A DNA stretch of 64,000 nucleotides from Dehalococcoidia bacterium (lineage in GTDB: Bacteria > Chloroflexota > Dehalococcoidia > Lucifugimonadales > Australimonadaceae): positions 62,001 through 126,000 of the forward strand of contig JAJEFD010000002.1 of the NCBI GenBank assembly GCA_022820645.1. Reading direction: 5' to 3'. The notes under the pieces are model-generated. The model did no database searches. It saw only the letters and a list, made by a program, of their open reading frames with translations, and had not been told where the DNA came from. A program made the position numbers and the translations under genes. Shown here in pieces: positions 43,257 to 52,612 of this stretch; the stretch's first letter is position 1, and each line of letters begins with the position of its first letter.

Positions 43257-43324
43257 GCGTGTCCGCCGCTTCTATGGTTCCGTGTCACGAACCGGGCGCA
43301 GTATAGAGCAATCTCTACCCGATA

Positions 43325-45346
43325 CTACGCTCCGCCGCGCACCAGCGATCCAGCAGCCTCTGCAACGCGCTCAGCGGTGAGGCCGTACTCCTGATAGATG
43401 CGCTGGTACGGAGCGGACGCGCCGAATGTGTCCACTCCTATCGAGATGCCGTCCGTACCCACGTACCGCTCCCAGCCGATCGTACGCCCGGCTTCAACCG
43501 ACACCCTTGCCGTGACCGATGGGGGCAGCACGGTGTCGCGGTACTCCTTCGGCTGTGCGTCGAACAGTTCCCACGAGGGCATCGAGACGACCCGCGCCGC
43601 GATGTCCTTCTCAGCGAGCGCCTTGCCCGCATCGAGCGCGATCTGCACCTCGGAACCCGTGCCGATGAGGATGATCTCCGGGGCCCCGGATGACTCCCAG
43701 AGCACGTAAGCCCCGCGCAGCACGCCGTCAGCGGACGGGTAGACGCTCCTGTCCAGCACGGGCAGCCCCTGGCGCGTGAAGACGAGCACGGTCGGGCCCG
43801 TCTTGCGCTCGATCGCGGCGCGCCAGGCCACCGCGGTCTCGGTAGCCTCCGCCGGGCGCAGCACGACCATGTTCGGCACGCAGCGCAGCCCGATGAGCTG
43901 TTCGACCGCCTGGTGCGTCGGACCGTCCTCCCCAAGTCCGATGGAATCGTGCGTGAACACGTAGATGACGCGCTGTCCCATGAGCGCGGCGAGGCGCATC
44001 GGCGGGCGCATGTAGTCGGAGAAGATGAGGAACGTCCCGGTGTAGGGGATGACTCCGCCGTGCAGCGCCATCCCGCCCGCGATGGAGCCCATCGCGTGCT
44101 CCCGCACACCGAAGTGCATGTTGTGCGGCGCGACTTTCTCGCCGCCTGCGTTCACGTACTCGCGAAGCATCGTGTTGTTGGACGGCGCAAGGTCGGCAGA
44201 GCCGCCGACGAGCGTGTGCAGGCGCTCCGCTATCGCGTTCATCACGCGTCCTCCCGCCTCGCGGGTCGCAAGCGGCTTCTCCTCGTTCGTGAAGAGGTCG
44301 TCCAAGGCGTCGGCCCAGCCGTCCGGCAGGTCGCCGTTGAGATCGGCTTCCAACTGCGCGGCCTCGGCAGGGTAGGCGGCGCGGTACTCCGCCAGACGCC
44401 GCTCCCAGTCGGCCTGCGCGTCAGCGCCGCGTTCCAGGGCGAGCCGCATGTGGTCGAGTGCCTCCTGCGGCACGATGAACGGCTCGTACGGCCATCCCAG
44501 CGTCTCGCGGGTGAGCGTGACCTCGTCCGCTCCAAGCGGGGCACCGTGGACACCGCCCGTGTTCGCCTTGTTCGGGCTGCCGTAGCCGATGGTCGTCTGC
44601 GCCACGATGAGGCTGGGCCGTTCGCGTTCGGCCTGCGCCTCGCGGAGCGCGGCTTCGACGGCAGGCAGGTCCATGCCGTCTATGGGACCGACGACGTGCC
44701 AGCCGTAGGCGCGGAACCGCGCGCCCACGTCCTCGAGGAACGTGACGTCCGTGTCGCCTTCGATCGAAATGCCGTTGTCGTCGTAGAGGTAGATGATCTT
44801 GCCGAGCTTGTGCGTGCCCGCGAACGACGCGGCCTCCGACGCGACGCCCTCCATGAGGTCGCCGTCCGAGCAGATGCCATAGACGTAATGGTCGATGATC
44901 TCGTGGCCCGGCCGGTTGTAGCGCTCCGCGAGCAGCCGCTCCGCGTACGCCATGCCGACGCCGTTCGCGAACCCCTGGCCGAGTGGGCCGGTCGTCACCT
45001 CGACGCCGGGTGTCAGGCCGTACTCGGGATGACCGGGCGTCCTGCTTTCCCACTGCCGAAACTCGCGGATGTCGTCGAGCGTCACCGGGTAGCCGGTGAG
45101 GTGGAGCAGGGAGTAGATGAGCATGGAAGCGTGGCCGGCGGAGAGCACGAAGCGGTCTCGGTCAGGCCAGGACGTGTCGGCTGGGTTGTGCTTCAGAAAC
45201 CTGTCCCAGAGCGCATAGGCCATGGGGGCAGCGCCCATCGGAGCGCCGGGGTGTCCGCTGTTCGCCTTCTGGACGGCGTCTATGGAGAGGAAGCGGATGG
45301 AGTTGATGCAGAGTTCGTCGGGGGGAGCGCTCGTCCGGGTCGTCAT
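43325..45346 (-). CDS. tkt: Transketolase
   Basis: 673 aa, full length. Three domains: TPP pyrophosphate domain with [17 protein letters not shown]-type loop and [16 protein letters not shown], pyrimidine domain with [17 protein letters not shown], and a C-terminal domain. It moves two-carbon ketol units in the pentose phosphate pathway. GGAGG lies 4 bp before the ATG. It is first in the leftward tkt-pgi-zwf set. Confidence 0.97.
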   Translation of the reverse strand: MTTRTSAPPDELCINSIRFLSIDAVQKANSGHPGAPMGAAPMAYALWDRFLKHNPADTSWPDRDRFVLSAGHASMLIYSLLHLTGYPVTLDDIREFRQWESRTPGHPEYGLTPGVEVTTGPLGQGFANGVGMAYAERLLAERYNRPGHEIIDHYVYGICSDGDLMEGVASEAASFAGTHKLGKIIYLYDDNGISIEGDTDVTFLEDVGARFRAYGWHVVGPIDGMDLPAVEAALREAQAERERPSLIVAQTTIGYGSPNKANTGGVHGAPLGADEVTLTRETLGWPYEPFIVPQEALDHMRLALERGADAQADWERRLAEYRAAYPAEAAQLEADLNGDLPDGWADALDDLFTNEEKPLATREAGGRVMNAIAERLHTLVGGSADLAPSNNTMLREYVNAGGEKVAPHNMHFGVREHAMGSIAGGMALHGGVIPYTGTFLIFSDYMRPPMRLAALMGQRVIYVFTHDSIGLGEDGPTHQAVEQLIGLRCVPNMVVLRPAEATETAVAWRAAIERKTGPTVLVFTRQGLPVLDRSVYPSADGVLRGAYVLWESSGAPEIILIGTGSEVQIALDAGKALAEKDIAARVVSMPSWELFDAQPKEYRDTVLPPSVTARVSVEAGRTIGWERYVGTDGISIGVDTFGASAPYQRIYQEYGLTAERVAEAAGSLVRGGA

Positions 45347-45543
45347 GCCGCCTCCATGGACAGGGGTGCTGTTTCCATTCTAGCGAACCTGCGCACGGGC
45401 GGGGGAGTCCCGCATCCGAATGTCGCCCGTGCGCTTGTGAGAATCGGCTGAGCGGAGTAGAAAGGGGATGCCAATCCTCAACAGGCCTGACCTCAGACAG
45501 GACTTCGATCCGGATCCTGACCGAACGTAAAGGAGAACGAGCG

Positions 45544-46662
45544 ATGCTGTTCATAGACAACCAGACCGTCCAACAGATACTCACCATCGACGACGCCATC
45601 AACTCGCAGGACGTCGCGTTCCGCGGGCTGGTCGACGGCGCGGCGATCCACCGCCCACGCATCGACATGTACGTTCCCACCGGCAGGGAAGACGACTACT
45701 ACCGCTGGGGCACGATGGAGGGCACGAGCCGCGACCTCGGCGTGTTCGCCATCCGCATGAAGTCGGACGTCGTCTCCTGGCCGGAAGACGAGAACGGCAA
45801 CTGGACGGAGGAGAAGTACTGCGTCGAGCCCGGCACGTTCTGCGGACTCATCTTCCTGTTCAGCACGGTGAACGGCGAGCCGCTCGCCATCATCAACGAC
45901 GGCGAACTCCAGCACATGCGCGTCGGCGCGGGTGGAGGTCTCGGCGCGCGCTACCTCTCGCGGGAGGACTCGCGCGTCGTGGGGATGCTCGGCTCCGGCG
46001 GCATGGCACGGACGTACCTCAAGGCGTTCTGCAACGAGCGCCCCATCGACAAGGTGCGTGTCTACAGCCCGACCAAGCGCAACCGCGAGGCGTACGCCGC
46101 CGAGATGATGGACCTGCTGGACATCGACATCGAGCCGGTGGACGATCCCGAGGCCGCAGTGCGCGGCGCCGACATCGTCTCCACCTGCACCGACGCGATG
46201 CGTCCCGTGTTCAACGGCGAATGGCTGGAGCCGGGGATGCACGTGACCAACCTGGGGGGCTACGAGCTCGACGAGGTCGTGTTCGACAAGGCGAACGTCA
46301 TCATCCGGCAGGGCATCGGTGGCGCGAGGCTGCAGGAGGACCCGCGCATCCAGTACGGACGCGGCCACAGCCCTGTTGCATTCGTCGCCGGGAACGAGGA
46401 GGAGATGAAGCGCCTGCCGCCCGAAGGTCGCCGCATGCAGCAGTTCGGTTCAGGAGGCGCCGGGTGGCCGTCGTTCACCGACCTGGTGAACGGCGGCGTC
46501 GAAGGGCGCACGTCGCGCGACGACATCACGCTCTACCTGAACGGCGGCAACCAGGGACTACAGTTCGCCGCGGTCGGGAAGGTTGTCTACGACAAGGCGC
46601 GCGAGATGGGCCTCGGCCACGAGATGCCGACGAGCATGTTCCTGCAGGACATCCGCGACTAG
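45544..46662 (+). CDS. Ornithine cyclodeaminase / mu-crystallin family protein
   Basis: 372 aa. A Rossmann NAD-binding motif GMLGSGGMARTYLKAF (about 146-161) follows the substrate domain with HRPRIDMYVP and the active-site Lys/Arg region FAIRMKSD. The family includes ornithine cyclodeaminase, alanine dehydrogenase, ketimine reductases and tauropine-type enzymes. A C-terminal extension compared with the usual 320-340 aa is present. AAAGGAG precedes the ATG. It stands alone; the substrate is not predictable. Confidence 0.85.
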   Translation: MLFIDNQTVQQILTIDDAINSQDVAFRGLVDGAAIHRPRIDMYVPTGREDDYYRWGTMEGTSRDLGVFAIRMKSDVVSWPEDENGNWTEEKYCVEPGTFCGLIFLFSTVNGEPLAIINDGELQHMRVGAGGGLGARYLSREDSRVVGMLGSGGMARTYLKAFCNERPIDKVRVYSPTKRNREAYAAEMMDLLDIDIEPVDDPEAAVRGADIVSTCTDAMRPVFNGEWLEPGMHVTNLGGYELDEVVFDKANVIIRQGIGGARLQEDPRIQYGRGHSPVAFVAGNEEEMKRLPPEGRRMQQFGSGGAGWPSFTDLVNGGVEGRTSRDDITLYLNGGNQGLQFAAVGKVVYDKAREMGLGHEMPTSMFLQDIRD

Positions 46663-47594
46663 GCCAAGCGCTTCTCGAAGTAGATGAGGGCCGGCATGCC
46701 TGCGCCGGAGTTGTGGCGCAGGAAGGGCTCCGTGCGAACGTAACCCAACCGCTGGTAGAGACGGACGGCGCTCTCCATCCGTGGTGTGGTGTCGAGCACC
46801 ATGCGCGCCGCGCCGCGGTCGGCGGCCATGCGCTCCAGCCGCCCCACGAGTTCTGTTGCTATGCCTCTGCTGCGCTCCCCCGGAACGACGTACATCCGCT
46901 TGAGTTCGGCAGTAGCGGCTTCCTCCATCCGTATGCCGCCACAGGCGACCGGCCTGCCGTTGCGGCGGACGAGCATCATCACGAGACCCTGATGCGCAGC
47001 CGAACCGCGCCAACCCGTTTCCTCCCTTGTGTTGAATGACAGGAACTCCTGTTCGTATTCGGCGAGGAGCGCCGCGACCTCCGGCGTGTCCGGCGTGGCC
47101 TGCTCAAACGTGATGTCCGCTGGCAGGATGCGTTTCTCGTAGCAGATGGCCCACCACTTCCCGACGTGCTCGCCGTAGAGCGGGACCTGCCTGTAGCCGA
47201 GCGCCTCGTAGAAGGCGATGGCGCGGGTCTGGCGGTCGCCCGTCTCGAGGGCGATACGCGACATCCCGAGTTCCGATGCGGCGCGTTCCAGCTCAGCGAT
47301 GAGGCTGCGCGCCAGTCCTGTGCCACGCTCTTCGGGCAGAGCGTACACACGCCGCAGTTCGCACATCGCCTCGTCCATCATGAGCACCCCGCCACACGCA
47401 ACCGGCGCGCCGTTCCGCCGCGCGACCAGAAAGACGCCGTTGAATGCCGTCTTCAGTTCGTCGCTGAGCGCGCCGGTCTCGATGCCGCCGGCGTCCCAAT
47501 AGATGTCCAGCACCTCCGCATCGAGCAGGGCCATCAACGCTTCCGCATCCGGATGGGCCGGTGCGACTGCTTCGAACGTAATCTCATCTGTCAT
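46659..47594 (-). CDS. Tandem GNAT N-acetyltransferase
   Basis: 311 aa with two complete GNAT domains (about 5-150 and 160-311). Each has a substrate strand with CGGV/CGGI after an RRNGxPVACGG string, and an acetyl-CoA loop (LPEERGTGLARSLI; VPGERSRGIATELV). The repeats are clearly similar, pointing to internal duplication. The second of two ATGs is preferred because GGAGG lies 6 bp upstream. Its stop overlaps that of the ornithine cyclodeaminase family gene. The acceptor is unknown. Confidence 0.85.
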   Translation of the reverse strand: MTDEITFEAVAPAHPDAEALMALLDAEVLDIYWDAGGIETGALSDELKTAFNGVFLVARRNGAPVACGGVLMMDEAMCELRRVYALPEERGTGLARSLIAELERAASELGMSRIALETGDRQTRAIAFYEALGYRQVPLYGEHVGKWWAICYEKRILPADITFEQATPDTPEVAALLAEYEQEFLSFNTREETGWRGSAAHQGLVMMLVRRNGRPVACGGIRMEEAATAELKRMYVVPGERSRGIATELVGRLERMAADRGAARMVLDTTPRMESAVRLYQRLGYVRTEPFLRHNSGAGMPALIYFEKRLA

Positions 47595-47614
47595 CATGTG
47601 CCTCCACACAAAGA

Positions 47615-47642
47615 GAGAGGGGCCGGTGTACCGGCCCCTCTC
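47615..47642 (-). terminator. Rho-independent terminator of the double-cupin gene
   Basis: A perfect 12-bp stem (GAGAGGGGCCGG pairing with CCGGCCCCTCTC) with TGTA loop, 24 bp after the cupin stop. The minus-strand tail is TCTTTGTG. It separates the cupin gene from the GNAT gene. Confidence 0.85.
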
Positions 47643-47666
47643 GACGATTCGCTGTGCCCTTTCGGG

Positions 47667-48791
47667 TCAGTCCTTCTCGTTCTCGAACTTGTAGTTGGGG
47701 TCCGTGTAGCACTCGGGGGGCATCTCGCTCTTGAGCCCTCGCTTGGCCAGCTCTGCCTCGAATCGCTCTCGGATCTCCGGGGCCTCCTGGTGGTACTCGT
47801 ACTGATCCGCGGAACGGTCGACGTTCTCGCCCACGAAGCCCGTGAACTGGGGCAGGGGGTGGAACGCGAGGTAGCGCCCTGGCTGCTCACCCACGTTGAA
47901 GTGCTGGTGGAACCAGCGGTTCGGCGGTACGAAGATGCTGCCCTCGTGCCACGGGATGAACACCTTGTCCTGCCCCTCCGGCCACATGACGGAGAAGCCC
48001 TCGCCCGCGGGGATGACGATGACGTACGCCGGGCCGTGGCGGTGGCCCTTCTTGTACGTCTTCGCCGGGAAGACGGACATGTGCGCCGTCAACTCGGAGC
48101 CGGGGTACTGCACGAAGACGGTCGTGCCGCCGGCGCCGCGCCCCTTGAACGGGACGAGCCTGTCCCAGGCGCGCATGTCGGGGAAGAAGTTGCCCACCCA
48201 GTACTGGCGCACCGCGCCGCGCCCGGACGGGTCGTTGTCCACGACGACGGCGTCGGAGTAGAACTCGTCGGAGGAGACCAACTCCTCGGACGGCTGGAGC
48301 GGCGTGTTGAAGAAGATGCTCGCGTCTTTCGCAGCCGACATCGCGATGGGCATGTTGTTGTAGTGCAGCAGCCGCGCGGGCTGACCGCCGGACATGCTCG
48401 CGTACTCCACCCAGTAGTTGCCGGGGATGCGGAACATCGCGTGGTCGGTCCACTCGAACGAGTGTTTCTCGCCGCCGTCCTTCCAGATGGTGGTGACGCC
48501 GCGCCCGCTGAGGACGTAGACGACGTCTTCCAGCGTCATCTTGAACGGGGGGACGGAGCCGCCGGCGGGGACCTCCGTGATGCGCGCCTCGGAGACGCCC
48601 TCCTGGCCGGCGAGTTGCAGGAACGCCGCGTTGTGCCCGCGCTCCTTCCAGTAGCCGAGCTCGATGGTGCGCCCGTCCTCGATGTAGTAGTCGCGGTAGA
48701 TGGGGATGCCCTGCGACTCCATCCACTGGTCGTAGAACTGCGGCCTGCGGACGTAGGACTGCTGCTGTGCCTGTGCGGGCGCGGTTGCCAT
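47667..48791 (-). CDS. Double-cupin domain protein, paralogue of the Rieske-operon cupin
   Basis: 374 aa with two cupin barrels (about 50-150, 215-320). The second holds KKGHRHGPAYVIV, WHEGSIFVPPNRWFHQHFN and FHPLPQ, where several His can bind metal. The same arrangement is seen in 7631-8752, and the proteins share GFSVMWP/GYSIMWP-type strands and the C-terminal tail. AGGAGG lies 7 bp before the ATG. It is monocistronic and has its own terminator. Function probably parallels its paralogue, in oxygenation or isomerisation of an organic acid; this is inference. Confidence 0.8.
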   Translation of the reverse strand: MATAPAQAQQQSYVRRPQFYDQWMESQGIPIYRDYYIEDGRTIELGYWKERGHNAAFLQLAGQEGVSEARITEVPAGGSVPPFKMTLEDVVYVLSGRGVTTIWKDGGEKHSFEWTDHAMFRIPGNYWVEYASMSGGQPARLLHYNNMPIAMSAAKDASIFFNTPLQPSEELVSSDEFYSDAVVVDNDPSGRGAVRQYWVGNFFPDMRAWDRLVPFKGRGAGGTTVFVQYPGSELTAHMSVFPAKTYKKGHRHGPAYVIVIPAGEGFSVMWPEGQDKVFIPWHEGSIFVPPNRWFHQHFNVGEQPGRYLAFHPLPQFTGFVGENVDRSADQYEYHQEAPEIRERFEAELAKRGLKSEMPPECYTDPNYKFENEKD

Positions 48792-48896
48792 ACGAGTCCC
48801 TCCTGAGCGTTACGCCAAGCAAACTGTACGGGAGCAGGCGAGGCGTGTCAAAGCGTGGAAAGTCAGACGGATGGTATAGTTCAACCCAGCGCGTCC

Positions 48897-49193
48897 TCAA
48901 CCCGTACGCATACGTTGGGAACGATGTGCAACAGTGATGATGGTTCGTTCATCCTGCGCTACAACCATGTAGCAATCGAGCCTGTCGGCAACGCGACAAT
49001 ACTGGCTGCCCAGTTTCTTCTCTGCGATCCGACGGGCTCTCCCATCCATTGAATAGCTCATGCCCTGTCTCGTCCGGACAGCCTTGCCAAATCGATACAC
49101 GACATCCAGCACGTCAAGACCGATTCCACGCTGGTGGCGCCTCTCCTCCGCGTGCTGTGATAGTTCCAGTTGATTGAAATCCCTGTCTCGCAC
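48897..49193 (-). CDS. DUF4258-like small protein
   Basis: 98 aa from a GTG. The pattern LSQHAEERRHQRGIGLDVLDVVYRFG, split here as QHAEERRHQRGI and a following helix, and the later RVADRLDCYMVVA and IITVAHRS strands match DUF4258, a small RelE-like fold often found in mobile or toxin-type loci. Base composition from 48.85 to 49.39 kb is visibly more AT-rich than its surroundings. No antitoxin-like partner is adjacent. The start is uncertain. Confidence 0.6.
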   Translation of the reverse strand: MRDRDFNQLELSQHAEERRHQRGIGLDVLDVVYRFGKAVRTRQGMSYSMDGRARRIAEKKLGSQYCRVADRLDCYMVVAQDERTIITVAHRSQRMRTG

Positions 49194-49254
49194 CTTGTTC
49201 TCTTGCCTCCATATCGTTCTATGACTCAGCCAGATTTCTTAAGCCGGATTCCCT

Positions 49255-49280
49255 TATGATGCTTGAGTATGATGCTTGAG
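49255..49280. repeat. 13-bp tandem repeat with partial inverted copy
   Basis: TATGATGCTTGAG occurs twice head to tail (49255-49267, 49268-49280), and CTCTTGAGCATCA follows at about 49295-49307 as a near-inverted copy, so a wobble-rich hairpin can form. The repeat sits in the 199-bp AT-rich gap between the DUF4258 gene and the HIBADH family gene. Confidence 0.65.
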
Positions 49281-49392
49281 GAGTAATTCTGAGCCTCTTG
49301 AGCATCACTTGGCAGATAACTGTGCTACCGTACCTCAGTTTTCACACCGAATCAAGTAGACCGGCAATTGGTTCCTACAACATGGAGTGTGA

Positions 49393-50256
49393 ATGACCAC
49401 TACCGTCGGATTCATTGGACTGGGACGCATGGGGAAGCCCATGGCGCTGAACCTGCTCAGCGCCGGGTTCTCCGTGCTGGTGCTGTCGCGCTCGCGTCCT
49501 CCGATCGAAGCGCTCGTCGAGGCGGGCGCGGCGGAGGCGGCGTCGCTCGCAGATATGGCCGAACGCGCCGATATCGTCTGCACGTGCCTGCCGGACGTTC
49601 CCACGTCGGAGGCGGTGTACCTCGGCGTGGACGGCCTCGCTGCCAACGCCCGGGCAGGGCAGGTGCTCATCGAGCACAGCACGATCGCGCCGGCGCTCGC
49701 GGTACGGGTGGGCGAGGCTGCGGCGGAACACGGCGCGGGCTACCTCGACGCGCCGGTCTCCGGCGGCGTGGAGCGCGCCGCAAGCGGGACGCTCACGATC
49801 ATGGCAGGCGGCGATGCGCAGCACTTCGAGTCCGCACGCCCGGTGCTCGACGCGATGGGCGCGAGCCTGAATCTCGTGGGGCCTGTCGGGCAGGGCAGCG
49901 TCGTCAAGCTCACGAACCAACTGCTCGTCGGCATCCACACGATGGCAGCCTGCGAGGCCTTCCTGTTCGGCACGTCGGCGGGGGCGGACGGACAGCAGTT
50001 GCTCGACGTGCTGTCGACCTCATGGGGCGCCAGCGGCATGCTCACGCGCAACGGGCCGATGCTGCTCTCCCGCGACTACGGCTCGCTCGCCCCGGTGCGG
50101 TTGCTCGCGAAGGACCTCGGACTCGTTGAGGATGCCGCTGACGACCTCGGCGTTCCACTGCCGCTCGTGCAGCGGACGCGGGCGCTGTTCGACGAGGGCA
50201 TGGCCCGTGGACTGAGCGAGAGCGACATCTCGGCGCTCATCACAGTGCTGGCTTGA
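49393..50256 (+). CDS. 3-hydroxyisobutyrate dehydrogenase family oxidoreductase
   Basis: 287 aa. N-terminal NAD(P) motif GFIGLGRMGKPMALNLL (5-21), substrate motif DAPVSGGVERAASGTL (about 119-134), and the catalytic Lys in GQGSVVKLTNQLL. The beta-hydroxyacid dehydrogenase family oxidises 3-hydroxyacids (3-hydroxyisobutyrate, tartronate semialdehyde, glyoxylate). GGAG lies 7 bp before the ATG. It stands alone, convergent with the CoxL-like gene. Confidence 0.88.
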   Translation: MTTTVGFIGLGRMGKPMALNLLSAGFSVLVLSRSRPPIEALVEAGAAEAASLADMAERADIVCTCLPDVPTSEAVYLGVDGLAANARAGQVLIEHSTIAPALAVRVGEAAAEHGAGYLDAPVSGGVERAASGTLTIMAGGDAQHFESARPVLDAMGASLNLVGPVGQGSVVKLTNQLLVGIHTMAACEAFLFGTSAGADGQQLLDVLSTSWGASGMLTRNGPMLLSRDYGSLAPVRLLAKDLGLVEDAADDLGVPLPLVQRTRALFDEGMARGLSESDISALITVLA

Positions 50257-50310
50257 GGGAGTGAGCACCAGCCGTTCCTGATGGGGCAGCCCCGCTCTCC
50301 CGACGATAAG

Positions 50311-50357
50311 GCCCTCACCCCGCGCTGAAGCGCGTCCCCTCTCCCTCAGGAGAGGGG
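50311..50357. repeat. Palindromic intergenic repeat overlapping the CoxL-like gene end
   Basis: Contains a 9-bp perfect hairpin, CCCCTCTCC (50336-50344) with GGAGAGGGG (50349-50357), preceded by GCCCTCACCCCGCG. This resembles the common bacterial family with CCCTCTCCCTnAGGAGAGGG. It encodes the last dozen residues and the stop of the CoxL-like gene. Confidence 0.6.
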
Positions 50358-52612
50358 ATAACACCCGCGTCCCGTCCCCTCAGCGCCGCCAACACGCGCT
50401 CGGCGGTGACCGGCAGGCTCTTCATGCGGACGCCCGTGGCGTCGCGGATGGCATTGGCGATGGCGGGCGCGACGGCGAGCAGCGGCACTTCCCCGATGGC
50501 CTTTGCGTTGTACGGGGCTGCTCCGGCGGTGGACGGAACGAGCACCGTCTCCAACGCAGGGAGGTCAGCGACATTCGGCAGTTTGAAATCGGCCAGTGAG
50601 AGCGTCGTGACCCTTCCTGCGTCCGTCAGCAGTTCCTCCTGCAACGCGTAGCCGAAGCCCATCACGACGGCACCGTTGATCTGGCCCTGGTGCGCGATGG
50701 GGTTGATGATGGTGCCGACGTCGTGCGCGCTCGTGAACCGCAGGATGCGCACCTGCCCCGTCTCCTCGTCGACCTCCACCTCCGCCACCTGTGCGGCGAA
50801 TGCCGTGTGCTCCGGTTGGCCAGTGACCTGCGAATGCCCTCTGCCGCTGATGGTCCCACCGGCAGCCTCGACCACGCTCGTCCACGATATCGATTCGGTC
50901 CCGCCGTGCCATATCTGCCCATCCTCGCTGGTCAGCGCATCGACCGGCCAGCCGGTCTGCGCCGAGGCAGCCTGCAACAGTCCCTCCAGCGCAGCCTCCG
51001 CCGCCTCGTGCACCGCCGGTATCGCCATGCGCGTCGTGCGGCTGCCCGCGACGCCGGAGTCGAAAGGAACGGCATCGGTGTCCCACACCTGTACGTCCAC
51101 ACTCGCAACCCGCACGCCGAGCACTTCGGCGGCGACCTGCGCGAACATCGTGTACGCGCCCGTGCCGGGTTCGAAGATGGGCGTCTTCAAGACGACCGTC
51201 GCATCGGCGTTCAGCACCACCTCCGCGTAGGACTCGCCGCCGCCTGCAGGACGGGCGCACATCGCGATGCCGATGCCGGCACCGGGGCGTTTCGATCCGC
51301 CGTAGCCGCTCCGCTCGACTGCCGCACGCAGCGTCTCCCCGGCGCGCACCTCGGCGAAGAGCTCATTCATCGGCGTGCGCTGCCCCTCGCGCAGGATGTT
51401 CCCGATGCGAAACTCCAGCGGGTCCATCTCGAGACGCCGCGCAACCTCGTCCAGGTGCGACTCCATAGCGAAGGAGCCCTGCACCTCGCCGGGGCCGCGC
51501 ATGTAGCCGCCCGGCAGGTTGTTCGTGTAGACGTGGTGCTGAACGAAACGCGCATTGGGGATGTACCAGTTGGCGGCGATGCGGTCGACGCCTGCCAGCG
51601 CGCCGAGCGGCATCAGCCCCGCGTACGCGCCGCTGTCGAAGTACATCTCCTGCAGGTGGGCCGTGATCGTGCCGTCGCGCTTCACGCCGGTCCTGACCCG
51701 CATGACGGCGGCGTGCTTCGGATTACCCGCGCCAAGATCCTCCACCTGATCCATGACCATCTTCACCGGACGGCCCGTCCTTACGGAAAGCAGATAGGCC
51801 AGCGGCTCGTCGAACGGCGCGGTCTTGGAGCCGAAGTCGCCGCCGACGTGGACGGGGTGGACGACGATCGTTTCCTCGTCGATGCCAAGCGCGAGGGCCA
51901 GCGCCTGCCTGAGCCCGAACGGGGTCTTGTTGGACGACCAGACGTGCGCGCGTCCGCCGCTCTCCACCGAAACGACGCAGCAGCGCGGTTCGAAGAATGC
52001 CGGGTGCGTCCTCGCGCAGTAGTAGTCGTCCTCGAAGACGAGGTCTGCTTCGGCGAAGCCCGCGTCCACGTCGCCGATGCCGAACGTCGCGCTGAAGAAC
52101 ACGTTGGACGGCTGCGCGGGCGGGCGGCGGAAGCCTTCGTAGGCGCCCATACCGGGATGGATGAGGCGCGCGTCCGGCTGTGCCGCCTGTTGCGCATCAA
52201 GCAGCGGCGTCATCTCTTCGTACTCGACGGCGATCATGCCCGCGGCGCGCTGGGCGGTCTCCTCATCGTCGGCGGCGACGACCGCGACCTTCTCGCCCGC
52301 GAAGCGGACGACGTCCTGCGCCAGCAGCGGTACGTCGCGTACCTGGCGTCCCTGCAGCCGGCCCGCAACGTCGCCTCCGGTCAGCACCGCGCGGACGCCG
52401 GGGAGCGCCTCGGCACGGGAAGTGTCGATGGACGCGATGCGGGCAGCGGGGTAGGGGCTGCGCAATGCTTTCGCCCAGAGCGTGCCCGGCGGGCACACGT
52501 CGAACGCATAGAGCGCGCCGCCCGTCGTCTTGTCCGGCCCCTCCGTTCTGCCTGCCGGATGGCCGATGACCCTGAAACCTGTCACGTCCAACCCTTCATC
52601 ACTCTCATCCAC
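50315..52612 (-). CDS. Xanthine dehydrogenase/CO dehydrogenase family molybdopterin-binding subunit
   Basis: 765 aa, the normal length of a CoxL/XdhB-type large subunit. The N-terminal aldehyde oxidase a/b hammerhead covers about 15-130. The molybdenum-cofactor region holds HVGGDFGSKTAPFDEP, MRGPGEVQGSFAMESHLDEVA, and a C-terminal AIGEVPLLAVAPAI with the expected catalytic Glu. No AYRCSFR-type CO-specific motif is seen, so it probably hydroxylates a heterocycle or aldehyde. The Fe-S and FAD subunits are not adjacent. It is co-transcribed with the amidohydrolase (8-bp overlap). The C-terminus runs into a repeat. Confidence 0.9.
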   Translation of the reverse strand: MDESDEGLDVTGFRVIGHPAGRTEGPDKTTGGALYAFDVCPPGTLWAKALRSPYPAARIASIDTSRAEALPGVRAVLTGGDVAGRLQGRQVRDVPLLAQDVVRFAGEKVAVVAADDEETAQRAAGMIAVEYEEMTPLLDAQQAAQPDARLIHPGMGAYEGFRRPPAQPSNVFFSATFGIGDVDAGFAEADLVFEDDYYCARTHPAFFEPRCCVVSVESGGRAHVWSSNKTPFGLRQALALALGIDEETIVVHPVHVGGDFGSKTAPFDEPLAYLLSVRTGRPVKMVMDQVEDLGAGNPKHAAVMRVRTGVKRDGTITAHLQEMYFDSGAYAGLMPLGALAGVDRIAANWYIPNARFVQHHVYTNNLPGGYMRGPGEVQGSFAMESHLDEVARRLEMDPLEFRIGNILREGQRTPMNELFAEVRAGETLRAAVERSGYGGSKRPGAGIGIAMCARPAGGGESYAEVVLNADATVVLKTPIFEPGTGAYTMFAQVAAEVLGVRVASVDVQVWDTDAVPFDSGVAGSRTTRMAIPAVHEAAEAALEGLLQAASAQTGWPVDALTSEDGQIWHGGTESISWTSVVEAAGGTISGRGHSQVTGQPEHTAFAAQVAEVEVDEETGQVRILRFTSAHDVGTIINPIAHQGQINGAVVMGFGYALQEELLTDAGRVTTLSLADFKLPNVADLPALETVLVPSTAGAAPYNAKAIGEVPLLAVAPAIANAIRDATGVRMKSLPVTAERVLAALRGRDAGVIPSPEGEGTRFSAG

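Noticed and set aside
40425-43394. 989-codon plus-strand open frame
   Set aside because: It is antisense to zwf and pgi, which are fully supported by motifs; long antisense frames are expected at this GC content.
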